Position numbers and translations under genes: made by a program. 55,249 bases of DNA from positions 1-55,249 of the forward strand of contig JAJYSY010000011.1 in NCBI GenBank assembly GCA_021793375.1, read 5' to 3'. This DNA comes from Bacteroidota bacterium (lineage in GTDB: Bacteria; Bacteroidota; Bacteroidia; Flavobacteriales; Flavobacteriaceae). Under the pieces are notes generated by a model, which worked only from the letters and a program-made list of their open reading frames with translations, made no database searches and had not been told where the DNA came from. This document shows, in pieces, positions 8,043-16,522 of this stretch (positions are counted from its first letter, which is position 1; the number at the start of each line of letters is the position of its first letter).

Positions 8043-9536
8043 CTATTTTCTTTTTAAACCTTTTAAGGATGGTCCTTCAATAACTTTTCCTTGAGGATCA
8101 AATCGGCTGCCATGACAAGGACAGTCCCAAGATTTTTCTGCATTATTCCAACGAACTGTGCAACCCATGTGTGGACAAATAGGAGACAAAAACTTGAAAT
8201 CACCTGACTTATTTTTATAAATTGCAATTTTTCCAGATTTATAATTGATAATTTTTCCTTGTTCAGGCATCATCTTTTTAAGATCTAAATTTTGTCCACT
8301 TTTAAGAAAATCGCCAATTAATTTTGAAGCTACATTTAAGTTTTCTTTGGTGAAGTTTTTAGCCACTTTTAAAGGACGATGTCTATAAGCTTTATATAAA
8401 TTCCAAAAAACATTTTTTCTACCAATTATTTCATCGCTTAAAATCAAAGCAGCTAAACTGCCATAAACTAAACCATCTGTAGAAAAGCCTGTGGCGATAT
8501 ATTGTTTGGAATTATTTTTCTTTTTTCCAATATAAGGTAACATATCTGCCGGTTTATAATTTTGCCCGCCCCAACGATGTGTGATTTTTTCTATTTCAAA
8601 ATATTCTTTAACAAAACTTTCTAAAGCTAAGATTTGCGACAAATTATCATCAGTTTGTCCTACTTTATGCATATTTCCCACACAAATTAAAAAGTTTTCC
8701 CCTTGAAACTTATAAGATCTGATAGAGTATTTTTTATTCCTGAAAAATCCCCAGAAAATTCCTCGTGGATAATTATCATTTTTTAGTTTTGCTGCAATTC
8801 CATATTCTCGATAAGGTCCTAAAGTAGTGTGATATTGAATTTGTAAACCTTTTGGAGTATGAGTGGCCTGAATTACTTTCTTTGCTCTTATATTTGCTTT
8901 TGGAGTGGTTAAAATAACTTGATCTTTTTCTTCTACAATACTTGTAACATTTGAATTTTCATAAATTTTTCCTCCTAAATTATGCACTTCTTTTGCTAAT
9001 CCTTGTACATAAGCCAGAGGATTAATCTGTGCTTGATTTTCAAATTCTAATCCTTGAGAAATACGAAAAGGAAAATTTTCATCTTTGATTAAAGTAGTGG
9101 TAATTCCCACTTCTAAAGCTAATTTTCTTTCTTTGTTTAAGTTAAGATTATTATCCGTATCAAAATAAAACATGGAACGATTATTATAATCACAATCAAT
9201 TTGAAAATTTTCAATGTTATTTTTGATGAGACTTAAAGCTTTTTTTCGAGAATCTACCACTCTTTGCAAGGTGGTCAAATCATATTTTTCTTCTATGCTG
9301 CTCAAACCACTTTCTATTAAGCTGTAGAGATTTCCAGTGCTGTTTCCGGTTGTACCTTTCCCAATTTCACGAGCTTCTAAAACTACAGTTTCAATTCCTT
9401 GTTGAGCTAAAAGCAAAGCTGTGCTGATTCCTGTGATTCCTCCTCCAATTATGGCAACTTCTGTATGTATATCATCTTTTAAAGTAGGATACTTTTGATT
9501 CGTAGGTTTTAATTTCCAAATAGATTGATTTTTCAT
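8043..9536 (-). CDS. FAD-dependent oxidoreductase with C-terminal Rieske domain
   Basis: A 497-residue fusion of a DAO-type (GlpD/DadA-like) FAD oxidase with a Rieske [2Fe-2S] domain. The FAD-binding GGGITG motif is at residues 31-36. Near the C-terminus the Rieske ligands are complete: C454-x-H456 and C472-x2-H475. C459 and C474 are placed to form the disulfide typical of classical Rieske proteins. The fusion suggests that electrons from an amine or alcohol oxidation pass to the iron-sulfur cluster; the substrate is unknown. The start is the ATG at 9536; a TTG at 9578 would add 14 unlikely residues. No signal peptide is seen. The family occurs in many Bacteroidota and Proteobacteria. Confidence 0.87.
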   Translation of the reverse strand: MKNQSIWKLKPTNQKYPTLKDDIHTEVAIIGGGITGISTALLLAQQGIETVVLEAREIGKGTTGNSTGNLYSLIESGLSSIEEKYDLTTLQRVVDSRKKALSLIKNNIENFQIDCDYNNRSMFYFDTDNNLNLNKERKLALEVGITTTLIKDENFPFRISQGLEFENQAQINPLAYVQGLAKEVHNLGGKIYENSNVTSIVEEKDQVILTTPKANIRAKKVIQATHTPKGLQIQYHTTLGPYREYGIAAKLKNDNYPRGIFWGFFRNKKYSIRSYKFQGENFLICVGNMHKVGQTDDNLSQILALESFVKEYFEIEKITHRWGGQNYKPADMLPYIGKKKNNSKQYIATGFSTDGLVYGSLAALILSDEIIGRKNVFWNLYKAYRHRPLKVAKNFTKENLNVASKLIGDFLKSGQNLDLKKMMPEQGKIINYKSGKIAIYKNKSGDFKFLSPICPHMGCTVRWNNAEKSWDCPCHGSRFDPQGKVIEGPSLKGLKRK

Positions 9537-9666
9537 TTTTTTTATTTTGAAGTTAGGAATTTTATAAAATGTCTTCAAAATAAATTCTTTTACTTTAACG
9601 CTGATTTAATAGGTTAAAATTCAAAAGATTAATGTTTTTTTTAAAAGGATTATAGCTATAAAAAAT

Positions 9667-11265
9667 TTATTGTTTTATGATTTGTTGATGTCCGGATTTT
9701 CCGTTGGCGAATTGAAATTTCAAAATATATTTTCCCGAAGGAAAACCTTCTAAGCTCAGATGATTGGTCGAATTGTAATTTTTAATGATTTTTCCTTCAA
9801 AAGAAAAAAGCTGTAAATTCTCTATTTTTTCTTCAGTTTCAAGATAAATAAAATCTGCAGTAGGATTGGGAAAAATTTTAACTTTAGGAGAAATAACTGC
9901 ATAATCTACGGAGAGCAGATTTTGATAAACCGAATTAAAATCAGGAACTCCATGTCCTAATTGATCGGTGGGATTTTCATATAAATCAGCAGATTCTCTG
10001 ACTTTTTGCTTTAAATTTTCAAGAGAATTTTCCGGAAAAGCTTGCAATAAACAAGCCATAGCTCCGGCAATAATAGGAGAAGAAAAAGAAGTTCCGTTTG
10101 CAAAACTTATAGAGTTATCGGCTAAAACAGCAGCTTCTACTCCCAAGGCAGAAATATCTGGTTTTATTCTATTATCTGCTGTAGGACCAAAAGAAGAAAA
10201 AGAAGCCGGATTGTTTTCAAAATCTACAGCACCAATACTAAAAACATCTTTAGCATCACTTGGAGCACTGATATAATGCCAATCTTGATTTGCAGCATTT
10301 CCGGCTGAAATCACGGCTAAGATTCCTTTCTCACTCGCCATTTGTGCAGCTCTGCTGATATAAGTTGTTTGTCCATCCATATCATCATAAACATAATCAT
10401 AACGCGGATCATCAAATTCATAATACCCCAAAGAAGTATTGATAATATCCACGCCTAAACTATCTGCTTTTTCTGCTGCCATAATCCAATTTACTTCTTC
10501 ATCAGGCATTTCATAAGCGTTGTTTTCGGTGATGAACAAATAAAAATCAGCACCTATAGCCGTGCCGATAAATTCATTTTCAATATATCCGCCAATAGTA
10601 GAAAGCACCTTTGTGCCATGATCTCCTTCTGAATATAAATCATCATTGTTTTTTACAAAATTATATCCTCCTTTTATTTGATTGTTTTCACGCAGATAGG
10701 CAAAACCTACATCGGTGTTTACGCCATGAAAACCATTGTCAATCACCGCAATAGTAATTCCTTCTCCGGTAAAACCTTCATCAAATAAAGCTTGAAGATT
10801 GATTTGCTCGATTTGGGTGTTGGTATAAACAAAATCAGTAGAAGAAAGATTTTTATGAGGTTTTTCTGTGTTGATTTTTTTTACTTTTCGCTGTTTTACT
10901 GTTGGATTGGGATGGTTTACAAAAGAAGAAATGTTTTCTATAAATTCTAAGTTTTCTAAAGCTTGAATTTCCTCTGCTGAAAGCCAGGCAAAAATTCCAT
11001 TCAACCATTTTGAAATTCCGATAATTTCAATTCCTGAAGATTTTATTTCATCGATATAAGAAGAATTTACCGGAATATCTGAAAAGTCTAAAGAGATATC
11101 ATATTTTTCCCTTCTGTCCAAAGCTTTTTCAGAAAGCATTTCAGTAGGATTTTCAAGATAATATTCCACTTCGGATTTATTTGAAAATGCTACAAAATGT
11201 AAATCTTGAGAAAATCCGAAAGCAGCAATAAACAACATTAAAAAGGAGAGGGGAAATTTCATCAT
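9667..11265 (-). CDS. Secreted subtilisin-like S8 protease with T9SS sorting domain
   Basis: A secreted serine endopeptidase of 532 residues. A signal peptide ends near residue 20 (FGFSQ). A propeptide-like region runs to about 150. The S8 triad is D176 (AVIDNG), H216 (GDHGTKV) and S393 (NGTSFSSP). The last 75 or so residues, from KIFPNP, form a type A Por secretion-system C-terminal sorting domain. The protein should therefore cross the outer membrane through the type IX system and be released or anchored at the surface. It is a single gene, divergent from the flavoprotein at 11389. The MM start gives two adjacent ATGs; either would keep the signal peptide. Confidence 0.93.
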   Translation of the reverse strand: MMKFPLSFLMLFIAAFGFSQDLHFVAFSNKSEVEYYLENPTEMLSEKALDRREKYDISLDFSDIPVNSSYIDEIKSSGIEIIGISKWLNGIFAWLSAEEIQALENLEFIENISSFVNHPNPTVKQRKVKKINTEKPHKNLSSTDFVYTNTQIEQINLQALFDEGFTGEGITIAVIDNGFHGVNTDVGFAYLRENNQIKGGYNFVKNNDDLYSEGDHGTKVLSTIGGYIENEFIGTAIGADFYLFITENNAYEMPDEEVNWIMAAEKADSLGVDIINTSLGYYEFDDPRYDYVYDDMDGQTTYISRAAQMASEKGILAVISAGNAANQDWHYISAPSDAKDVFSIGAVDFENNPASFSSFGPTADNRIKPDISALGVEAAVLADNSISFANGTSFSSPIIAGAMACLLQAFPENSLENLKQKVRESADLYENPTDQLGHGVPDFNSVYQNLLSVDYAVISPKVKIFPNPTADFIYLETEEKIENLQLFSFEGKIIKNYNSTNHLSLEGFPSGKYILKFQFANGKSGHQQIIKQ

Positions 11266-11388
11266 ACTTTATATTAAAGATGTAAAATAATAAAATTCAT
11301 AAAAATAAAACAGGAATAATAGTTTTACCTTAGTTTTTTTAGGGAAAAATCACTTTATTGTTGCGTAATTCAAATGGGATTTAAGTTT

Positions 11389-12600
11389 ATGCGTTCAAAG
11401 AAAAAAATAATTATTGTTGGTGGAGGTGCTGCAGGTTTTTTTGTGGCGGCAAATATTGATAAAGAAAAATATGAAACAATTCTTTTGGAGCGCGCTAAAA
11501 ATCCGATGCAAAAAATTAAAATTTCCGGAGGAGGAAGATGCAATGTCACTCACGCTTGTTTTGATCCAAAAGAGTTGGTGAATTTTTATCCCAGAGGAAA
11601 TAAGGAATTGAGAAGTGTTTTTACAAAATTTCAACCCGGAGACACCATTGCTTGGTTTGAAAAACGAGGATTGGAATTAAAAACAGAAGCGGATAACAGA
11701 ATGTTTCCCACTACGGATTCCTCTCAAGATGTGATGGATATTTTGCTGAATTCTGCTTTGGCAAATGATGTTCAAATAAAATATAAATCCGGAGTAACCA
11801 AAATTGAAAGAGAAGAAAACCTGTGGAAAGTTCAAACTAAAAATCAAGATTATTTAGCAGATATAGTTGTTTTTTGCACAGGAAGTTCGCCTAAAGCTTA
11901 TAAAATATTAACCGATTTATCGATTGAAATAGAAGATTTGGTTCCATCTTTATTTACTTTTAATATCAAAGATAAAACTCTTGAAAATCTGATGGGGACT
12001 TCTTTTGAAAATGCTGTCGTAAAAATTCCAAAATTAAAAGCAGAAGAATTTGGTCCTTTATTAATCACCCATTGGGGATTGAGCGGTCCGGCGGTTTTAA
12101 AACTTTCTGCTTGGTGTGCACGCGAACTTCATAAATTGAAATATGATTTTGCCATAAACGTGAATTTCTTGGGAATTTCTATGGAGGAAGCAAATGAAAA
12201 AATTTTAAAATATAAACAGGATTTTCCGAAAAAATCTTTAGCACAAGCCAAGATTTTTGAGATTACCCAAAGATTTTGGAAAAATATATTGGAAATCAAT
12301 CAAATAGAAGAGAAAAAGAAAATTGCAAATCTGAGTAAAAAAGAAAAACAATTGATTTTAAAAAATCTTTGTTCTTGTGAATTGGCAGTAAAAGGAAAAA
12401 GTACTTTTAAAGAAGAATTTGTTACCGCAGGAGGCGTAAAACTTCGTCAAATTGATTTTAAGACTATGCGAATTAAAGAATTAGAAGATTTTTATATTGC
12501 CGGAGAAGTACTTGATATTGATGCAATTACAGGAGGATTTAATTTTCAGGCTTGTTGGAGCGAAGCTTGGTTGATTTCAGAAAGTTTAAATAACAGCTGA
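11389..12600 (+). CDS. HI0933/BaiN-family NAD(P)/FAD-dependent oxidoreductase
   Basis: A cytoplasmic flavoprotein of the HI0933/YhiN/BaiN family, about 403 residues. The dinucleotide-binding GGGAAG motif follows at residue 11. The family-specific SGGGRCNVTH motif is near residue 45. The C-terminal TAGGV and GEVLDIDAITGGFNFQ segments close the FAD site. Family members reduce or dehydrogenate poorly defined substrates; BaiN itself acts on bile acids, which is unlikely here. I prefer the ATG at 11389 because relatives start just before the Rossmann strand; an in-frame ATG at 11374 would add only five residues. It appears monocistronic. Confidence 0.87.
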   Translation: MRSKKKIIIVGGGAAGFFVAANIDKEKYETILLERAKNPMQKIKISGGGRCNVTHACFDPKELVNFYPRGNKELRSVFTKFQPGDTIAWFEKRGLELKTEADNRMFPTTDSSQDVMDILLNSALANDVQIKYKSGVTKIEREENLWKVQTKNQDYLADIVVFCTGSSPKAYKILTDLSIEIEDLVPSLFTFNIKDKTLENLMGTSFENAVVKIPKLKAEEFGPLLITHWGLSGPAVLKLSAWCARELHKLKYDFAINVNFLGISMEEANEKILKYKQDFPKKSLAQAKIFEITQRFWKNILEINQIEEKKKIANLSKKEKQLILKNLCSCELAVKGKSTFKEEFVTAGGVKLRQIDFKTMRIKELEDFYIAGEVLDIDAITGGFNFQACWSEAWLISESLNNS

Positions 12601-12690
12601 GGTTTTTTAAGAATTAGCTGTAAACATTTTAAGGCTTAATCCATTCAGTTTCAAAGCGATAAAATAATGTCAAAGTGATATTTTTTGGTG

Positions 12691-12718
12691 TTGATAAGCT
12701 GTTGTCTTCGTAATTTTA
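12691..12718 (+). promoter_or_regulatory. Candidate promoter of the Spy-like gene
   Basis: TTG at 12691-12693, a 17-bp spacer, then TAATTTTA at 12711-12718. This differs from the Bacteroidota consensus TAnnTTTG only in the last base. It is 34 bp before the ATG. Confidence 0.45.
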
Positions 12719-12752
12719 GGAATCAATTTAATAACCTAAAAAATCTATAATT

Positions 12753-13178
12753 ATGAAAAACCTAAAGTATATCGCTACAATTTTAATATTGTTTATAGGA
12801 TTAAACTCTGTTCAAGCACAAAAACGGGGAAAAAATCAAACACAACAAGATAGAGATAAAAAAGAACAAAAATATCACAAAAAAATGCAAGAAGAACTTT
12901 CTTTATCTGATGGAGATATGAATAAAATAAAAGAAATCAGATCAAAGAGAGCACAGCAAATTCGAAACCATAAAGACGAAATCAAACGCTTAAAAGAAGA
13001 AGAAAGAAAAGAAATGAATAATGTGCTCAGTGCGGAACAACGTGATAAATATAAGAAATTTGAAAAAAAATATCACAAAAAAAATCGCAATAAAATGAAT
13101 AAAAAAGGAAGAACTATTCAGAATGAAGGTCGTCAACATAAAGACCGAAAAGATAATATGCAGCAATACGACAGATAA
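12753..13178 (+). CDS. Small exported Spy/CpxP-like charged protein
   Basis: A 141-residue exported protein. A signal peptide ends SVQAQ near residue 23. The mature part is almost entirely charged and helical (Lys, Glu, Arg, Gln, His), with a pattern of helix, LS-x-GDMNKIKEI, helix and LSAEQRDKYKKFEKKY. This recalls periplasmic LTXXQ/Spy-like chaperones and DUF4890-type flavobacterial proteins. It probably binds unfolded proteins or metals in the periplasm, but the match is by general pattern only. A strong terminator follows. Confidence 0.65.
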   Translation: MKNLKYIATILILFIGLNSVQAQKRGKNQTQQDRDKKEQKYHKKMQEELSLSDGDMNKIKEIRSKRAQQIRNHKDEIKRLKEEERKEMNNVLSAEQRDKYKKFEKKYHKKNRNKMNKKGRTIQNEGRQHKDRKDNMQQYDR

Positions 13179-13226
13179 TTAAAAAACATAAGAAAAACAA
13201 CCAAAATGTTTTTTAGATTATGTTTG

Positions 13227-13262
13227 AAAAGTAGTTCTTGGGCATATACAAGAACTACTTTT
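13227..13262 (+). terminator. Rho-independent terminator after the Spy-like gene
   Basis: A 14-bp perfect stem: AAAAGTAGTTCTTG at 13227-13240 pairs with CAAGAACTACTTTT at 13249-13262 around an 8-nt loop, and more T residues follow. Confidence 0.9.
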
Positions 13263-13299
13263 TTGTTTAAATTTATATAAGAATTTAAATATTTTACCC

Positions 13300-13575
13300 A
13301 TGAAATTAGCAGAAAAAGAAATTCAAAAAAAATTAAAAGATTTAAAAAATTGGCATCTAAAAGAAGATAAATTATTTGCCGAATATGAGTTTAAGGATTT
13401 TAAAGAAACTTTTGCGATAATGACGAGAATTGCTTTTGAAGCAGAAAAGCTACAACATCATCCGGAGTGGAAAAACACCTATAATACATTAGAAATTTTC
13501 TTGACCACACATGATGAAAATGGCATTACCGAAAAAGATTTTGAATTGGCAAAAAGCATTGATAAAATAATTTAA
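13300..13575 (+). CDS. 4a-hydroxytetrahydrobiopterin dehydratase (pterin carbinolamine dehydratase)
   Basis: A 91-residue protein matching the PCD/DCoH family, which dehydrates 4a-hydroxytetrahydropterin made by aromatic amino acid hydroxylases. The active-site signature is complete: E49, H53-H54-P55, Y61 five residues later, H71 after nine more, then D80. It has full length for the family and is cytoplasmic. No hydroxylase gene is adjacent, so its partner must lie elsewhere, or it serves another pterin or molybdopterin role as suggested for some bacterial members. It sits between two strong terminators and is therefore its own transcription unit. Confidence 0.93.
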   Translation: MKLAEKEIQKKLKDLKNWHLKEDKLFAEYEFKDFKETFAIMTRIAFEAEKLQHHPEWKNTYNTLEIFLTTHDENGITEKDFELAKSIDKII

Positions 13576-13584
13576 CTTTCAATT

Positions 13585-13620
13585 AAAAAGCCTGTAAATT
13601 GTTGAGTTTACAGGCTTTTT
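13585..13620 (+). terminator. Bidirectional rho-independent terminator
   Basis: AAAAAGCCTGTAAA at 13585-13598 pairs perfectly with TTTACAGGCTTTTT at 13607-13620 around an 8-nt loop. It ends the pterin dehydratase gene and, on the other strand, the cus operon. Confidence 0.93.
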
Positions 13621-13625
13621 ATTAT

Positions 13626-15302
13626 TTATTTCCACTCTTCTTCAATTCCTCCGCAATTCAGCATTTCATCTCCGAAATAAGGATTGATGATTTCACTTTC
13701 CATGCTGATCCAAAAGCCACCGGAATTATGATCAGCCATAGGGCATTCTTGTAAATACCAGGTTTCTTGATGAGTTTTAATCTCTTTTGCAATCGGAATT
13801 AAATGTTCATTTAAGCTTTTAAAACTCAAACGTTGGTATTCAAGGTTTTCAGTTTCATGGGCAATATGATGCCATTCATCTTTTACGATTTTAAAGAATT
13901 CTTTGGTTTTTCCTTCAAAATTGAAAGATAATTCTCCTATTTTTTCAATACTTTTTTCTGCTTCTTCTGCGATTTTTTTTACTTCAGAAGAAACAAAAAC
14001 ATCTTTTAATTCAAAATAATATTCCATTATTTCGAGTAAGATTTCTTCATCTTCTTCAGAAATTTTAAATTCTTGACGTTGACTTTTTGCCATCATAGAA
14101 GGTTTTCCTTGCAATTGTGCTGCTGCATCAATAGTAAAAGCCCCATAAGTAACCACTTCTTCTTCAGCTGTTAATCCTGCTAAAATTTCATATTGATCAT
14201 CACTTCTGTTGCCTAAATCTACTTCTCGCATTTCAAAGTGCATTTGACCGTGATCTCGATGAACTACGTAAATCACAGATCGCTTTCCTGTCCATAAAAC
14301 AGCTGATTTAGAAATGTAAATCCCTTCTTCTTCTGTTTCTTTTCCGCTTATTTTAGCACTTAACAGCATTCCCGGTTTTAGTTTTTTATCCGAATTTTTT
14401 AATTCTATTCTCAACTGAACAGTTCTGGTGGCAGAATCAACCAAAGGGTAAATTAAATCTACTTTTCCGGATATTTTTCGTTGTGAAGAAGTAGATAATT
14501 CCACCTCATCTCCTTCTGAAATACGATGAATTTCACTTTCAGGAATATTGATAATTCCCCAAAGGGTGTTTAAATCTGTAATTTTAAACAATTCTTGTCC
14601 GGCTTCCACATAAGAACCTTCACTGATTAATTTTTCTACCACTTCTCCGCTAACCATTGCTTGAATAGGAAAGTGCGGTTGCACTTCTTTGGATTCAAGA
14701 AGCTCTTCAATTTGTTTTTTAGACATTTTCCATTCCAACAATTTGTTGTAAACCGCTTGAAATAAAGCCGGATTTTTATCTTTTCTCTTATAAGCACTCA
14801 ACAATTCTTGTTGAGCAGATAATAATTCAGGAGAATAAATAGTCCCTAAAGTTTGTCCTTTATTGACCATTTTTCCGGTGGTATTGACATATAATTTTTC
14901 CACTCTCCCTGAAACATAAGCAGATTGACTTTGTGCAGAAGCATCTGTGGTTGCTATTTTTCCGGTGTATGTTTTTTCTGTTGCCCCGGCATTTTTTGCA
15001 GCTACTTTTTCTGTTTGTATATCTGCTAAAGCTAAAGCTCTTTCGCTCAAAGAAAACAAGTTAGGATCTACATCATCTGCAGCTTCATCTTTAAGAGTTA
15101 AATCCATTCCACAAATAGGGCAAGTTCCCGGTTCATTTTGTTCGATTTCCGGGTGCATAGAACATGTCCAAATTTGTTCTTTTTCAGATTCTTGAGAAGA
15201 AACTTCTGTGGTTTTTTCATCGGAATTGAAAATTTTTACTAAGCCAAATCCCACAAAAATTCCGGCTAAAACTAAAGCGATATATACTATTGATTTTTTC
15301 AT
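13626..15302 (-). CDS. cusB: CusB-type periplasmic adaptor with metal-binding and DUF3347 domains
   Basis: The membrane-fusion subunit of a heavy-metal RND efflux pump, 558 residues. An N-terminal membrane anchor (residues 1-25) is followed by a heavy-metal-binding domain with TCSMHP (C47, M49, H50) and CPICGMD (C61, C64, M66). Next come the barrel-sandwich and helical hairpin regions. A C-terminal DUF3347-like domain (about 405-558) carries a second Cys/Met/His set (ECPMADH and EMLNCGG). It is last of three genes, 11 bases after cusC. The two extra metal-binding modules suggest that it collects Cu(I) or Ag(I) in the periplasm and delivers it to CusA. Confidence 0.92.
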   Translation of the reverse strand: MKKSIVYIALVLAGIFVGFGLVKIFNSDEKTTEVSSQESEKEQIWTCSMHPEIEQNEPGTCPICGMDLTLKDEAADDVDPNLFSLSERALALADIQTEKVAAKNAGATEKTYTGKIATTDASAQSQSAYVSGRVEKLYVNTTGKMVNKGQTLGTIYSPELLSAQQELLSAYKRKDKNPALFQAVYNKLLEWKMSKKQIEELLESKEVQPHFPIQAMVSGEVVEKLISEGSYVEAGQELFKITDLNTLWGIINIPESEIHRISEGDEVELSTSSQRKISGKVDLIYPLVDSATRTVQLRIELKNSDKKLKPGMLLSAKISGKETEEEGIYISKSAVLWTGKRSVIYVVHRDHGQMHFEMREVDLGNRSDDQYEILAGLTAEEEVVTYGAFTIDAAAQLQGKPSMMAKSQRQEFKISEEDEEILLEIMEYYFELKDVFVSSEVKKIAEEAEKSIEKIGELSFNFEGKTKEFFKIVKDEWHHIAHETENLEYQRLSFKSLNEHLIPIAKEIKTHQETWYLQECPMADHNSGGFWISMESEIINPYFGDEMLNCGGIEEEWK

Positions 15303-15313
15303 TTTCTTAAAGA

Positions 15314-16522
15314 TTAGTTTTGTTCATCAGTTAATAAATAAATCAGATAAGTTTGTAGTTGATTGTGATTTTTTACTTCAGAAAGTTGTTCTAAACTCAT
15401 CTCTATCAACTGGGTTTGCACACGAATAATGTCTTGAAAATTAATGTTGTTGGCTTCATATTCTGTCCATAAAAGCTCTAAAACATCTTCGGTGTTTTTT
15501 ATGTTTTCCTGTTTGGTTTCCCAATTTGTTTGCAGTTCAAATAAATTGTTTTTTGTAGAAATCAATTCTTGATTCAAACGATTTTTTTCACTTTCAATAT
15601 CAGCTGAAATAGCTTGTTGTTGTGCATTGATCAAGCTTTTCTTTGATTTTTTCTTGTTGGCAAATAAAGGAAAACTCAATCCGAGTGTGGGCATAATCAT
15701 ATCATGGGTCACATAAGTGGGTTCTACCGGCATGGCAGCCTCATAATGAATTCCTACACTCAATTTTGGAGAATAATCTAAATTGATTTGTTTTTTCTCT
15801 GCTTCCAGTTGATTTTGCTCTGTTTTTAGATTAACAATGTTGGGGTGATTTTGAATTTCGTTAATGTTTTCAACAGGTTTTAAAGACAAAGAATCCAGTT
15901 GCAAATTTTTTGCCTCAGTTCCAATTAAAAGCTCGAAATATTTTTTCTGTTGTTTGAATTGATAAGCTGATTTTTTGATTTCTGCTGTTGCGTTATTGAT
16001 TTCATTTTCTAATAAAATCACCTCCCAAGCCGCAGTTTGTCCGGATTCTAATTTGATGAGTAAATTATCATGAATTGCAGACAAATTTTCTTTGTGATTT
16101 TCTAATAATATTGTTTTTTCTTTAAAATGTTGAAGTTCTATATATTGAGATTTTATCTTTTGCGTCAATTCTGCTTCAATAGTTTTGGCAATAGATTGTT
16201 GCGAATTTATTTTGGCTTGAGCAATTTCCTTTTTTGTTTTTTTCGTTCCAAACCAAGGTAAATCTTGAGAAAGACTGATGGTAGGTCTGAAATAAGGAGA
16301 AAGATCGTTGGGCATCCATTCAATTGCACTGATTTGAAGCTGTGTTTCCGGATATTCATAAACGCTTTCCATAGCTTTTTCTGTCGCATTGATTTTTGCT
16401 TGTTGAGCAGTTGAAGTAGGACTATTTTTTAAACCTAATTCTACCCAATGTTCTACATTTTGACTAAAAGAAAATGAAATAGCCAATAAGAAAAATAGAC
16501 TAAATATTATAATTGATTTCAT
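15314..16522 (-). CDS. cusC: CusC-type outer-membrane efflux protein (TolC family)
   Basis: The outer-membrane channel of the metal efflux complex, 402 residues. A signal peptide ends SFSFSQ near residue 21. Two long helical TolC-type repeats follow, rich in Gln, Asn and Lys, with the typical AKINATEKAME and EAEKKQINLDYSPKL segments. The start at 16522 overlaps the cusA stop in an ATGA junction, which implies translational coupling; upstream in-frame codons would extend into cusA. There is no lipobox, so it is not a lipoprotein, in contrast to the second TolC-type protein at 52369. Confidence 0.9.
   Translation of the reverse strand: MKSIIIFSLFFLLAISFSFSQNVEHWVELGLKNSPTSTAQQAKINATEKAMESVYEYPETQLQISAIEWMPNDLSPYFRPTISLSQDLPWFGTKKTKKEIAQAKINSQQSIAKTIEAELTQKIKSQYIELQHFKEKTILLENHKENLSAIHDNLLIKLESGQTAAWEVILLENEINNATAEIKKSAYQFKQQKKYFELLIGTEAKNLQLDSLSLKPVENINEIQNHPNIVNLKTEQNQLEAEKKQINLDYSPKLSVGIHYEAAMPVEPTYVTHDMIMPTLGLSFPLFANKKKSKKSLINAQQQAISADIESEKNRLNQELISTKNNLFELQTNWETKQENIKNTEDVLELLWTEYEANNINFQDIIRVQTQLIEMSLEQLSEVKNHNQLQTYLIYLLTDEQN

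Noticed and set aside
12595..12625. Weak inverted repeat after the HI0933-family gene as a terminator
   Set aside because: Six-base arms (ACAGCT/AGCTGT) with a 17-nt loop and no T-run after it; far weaker than the other terminators here.
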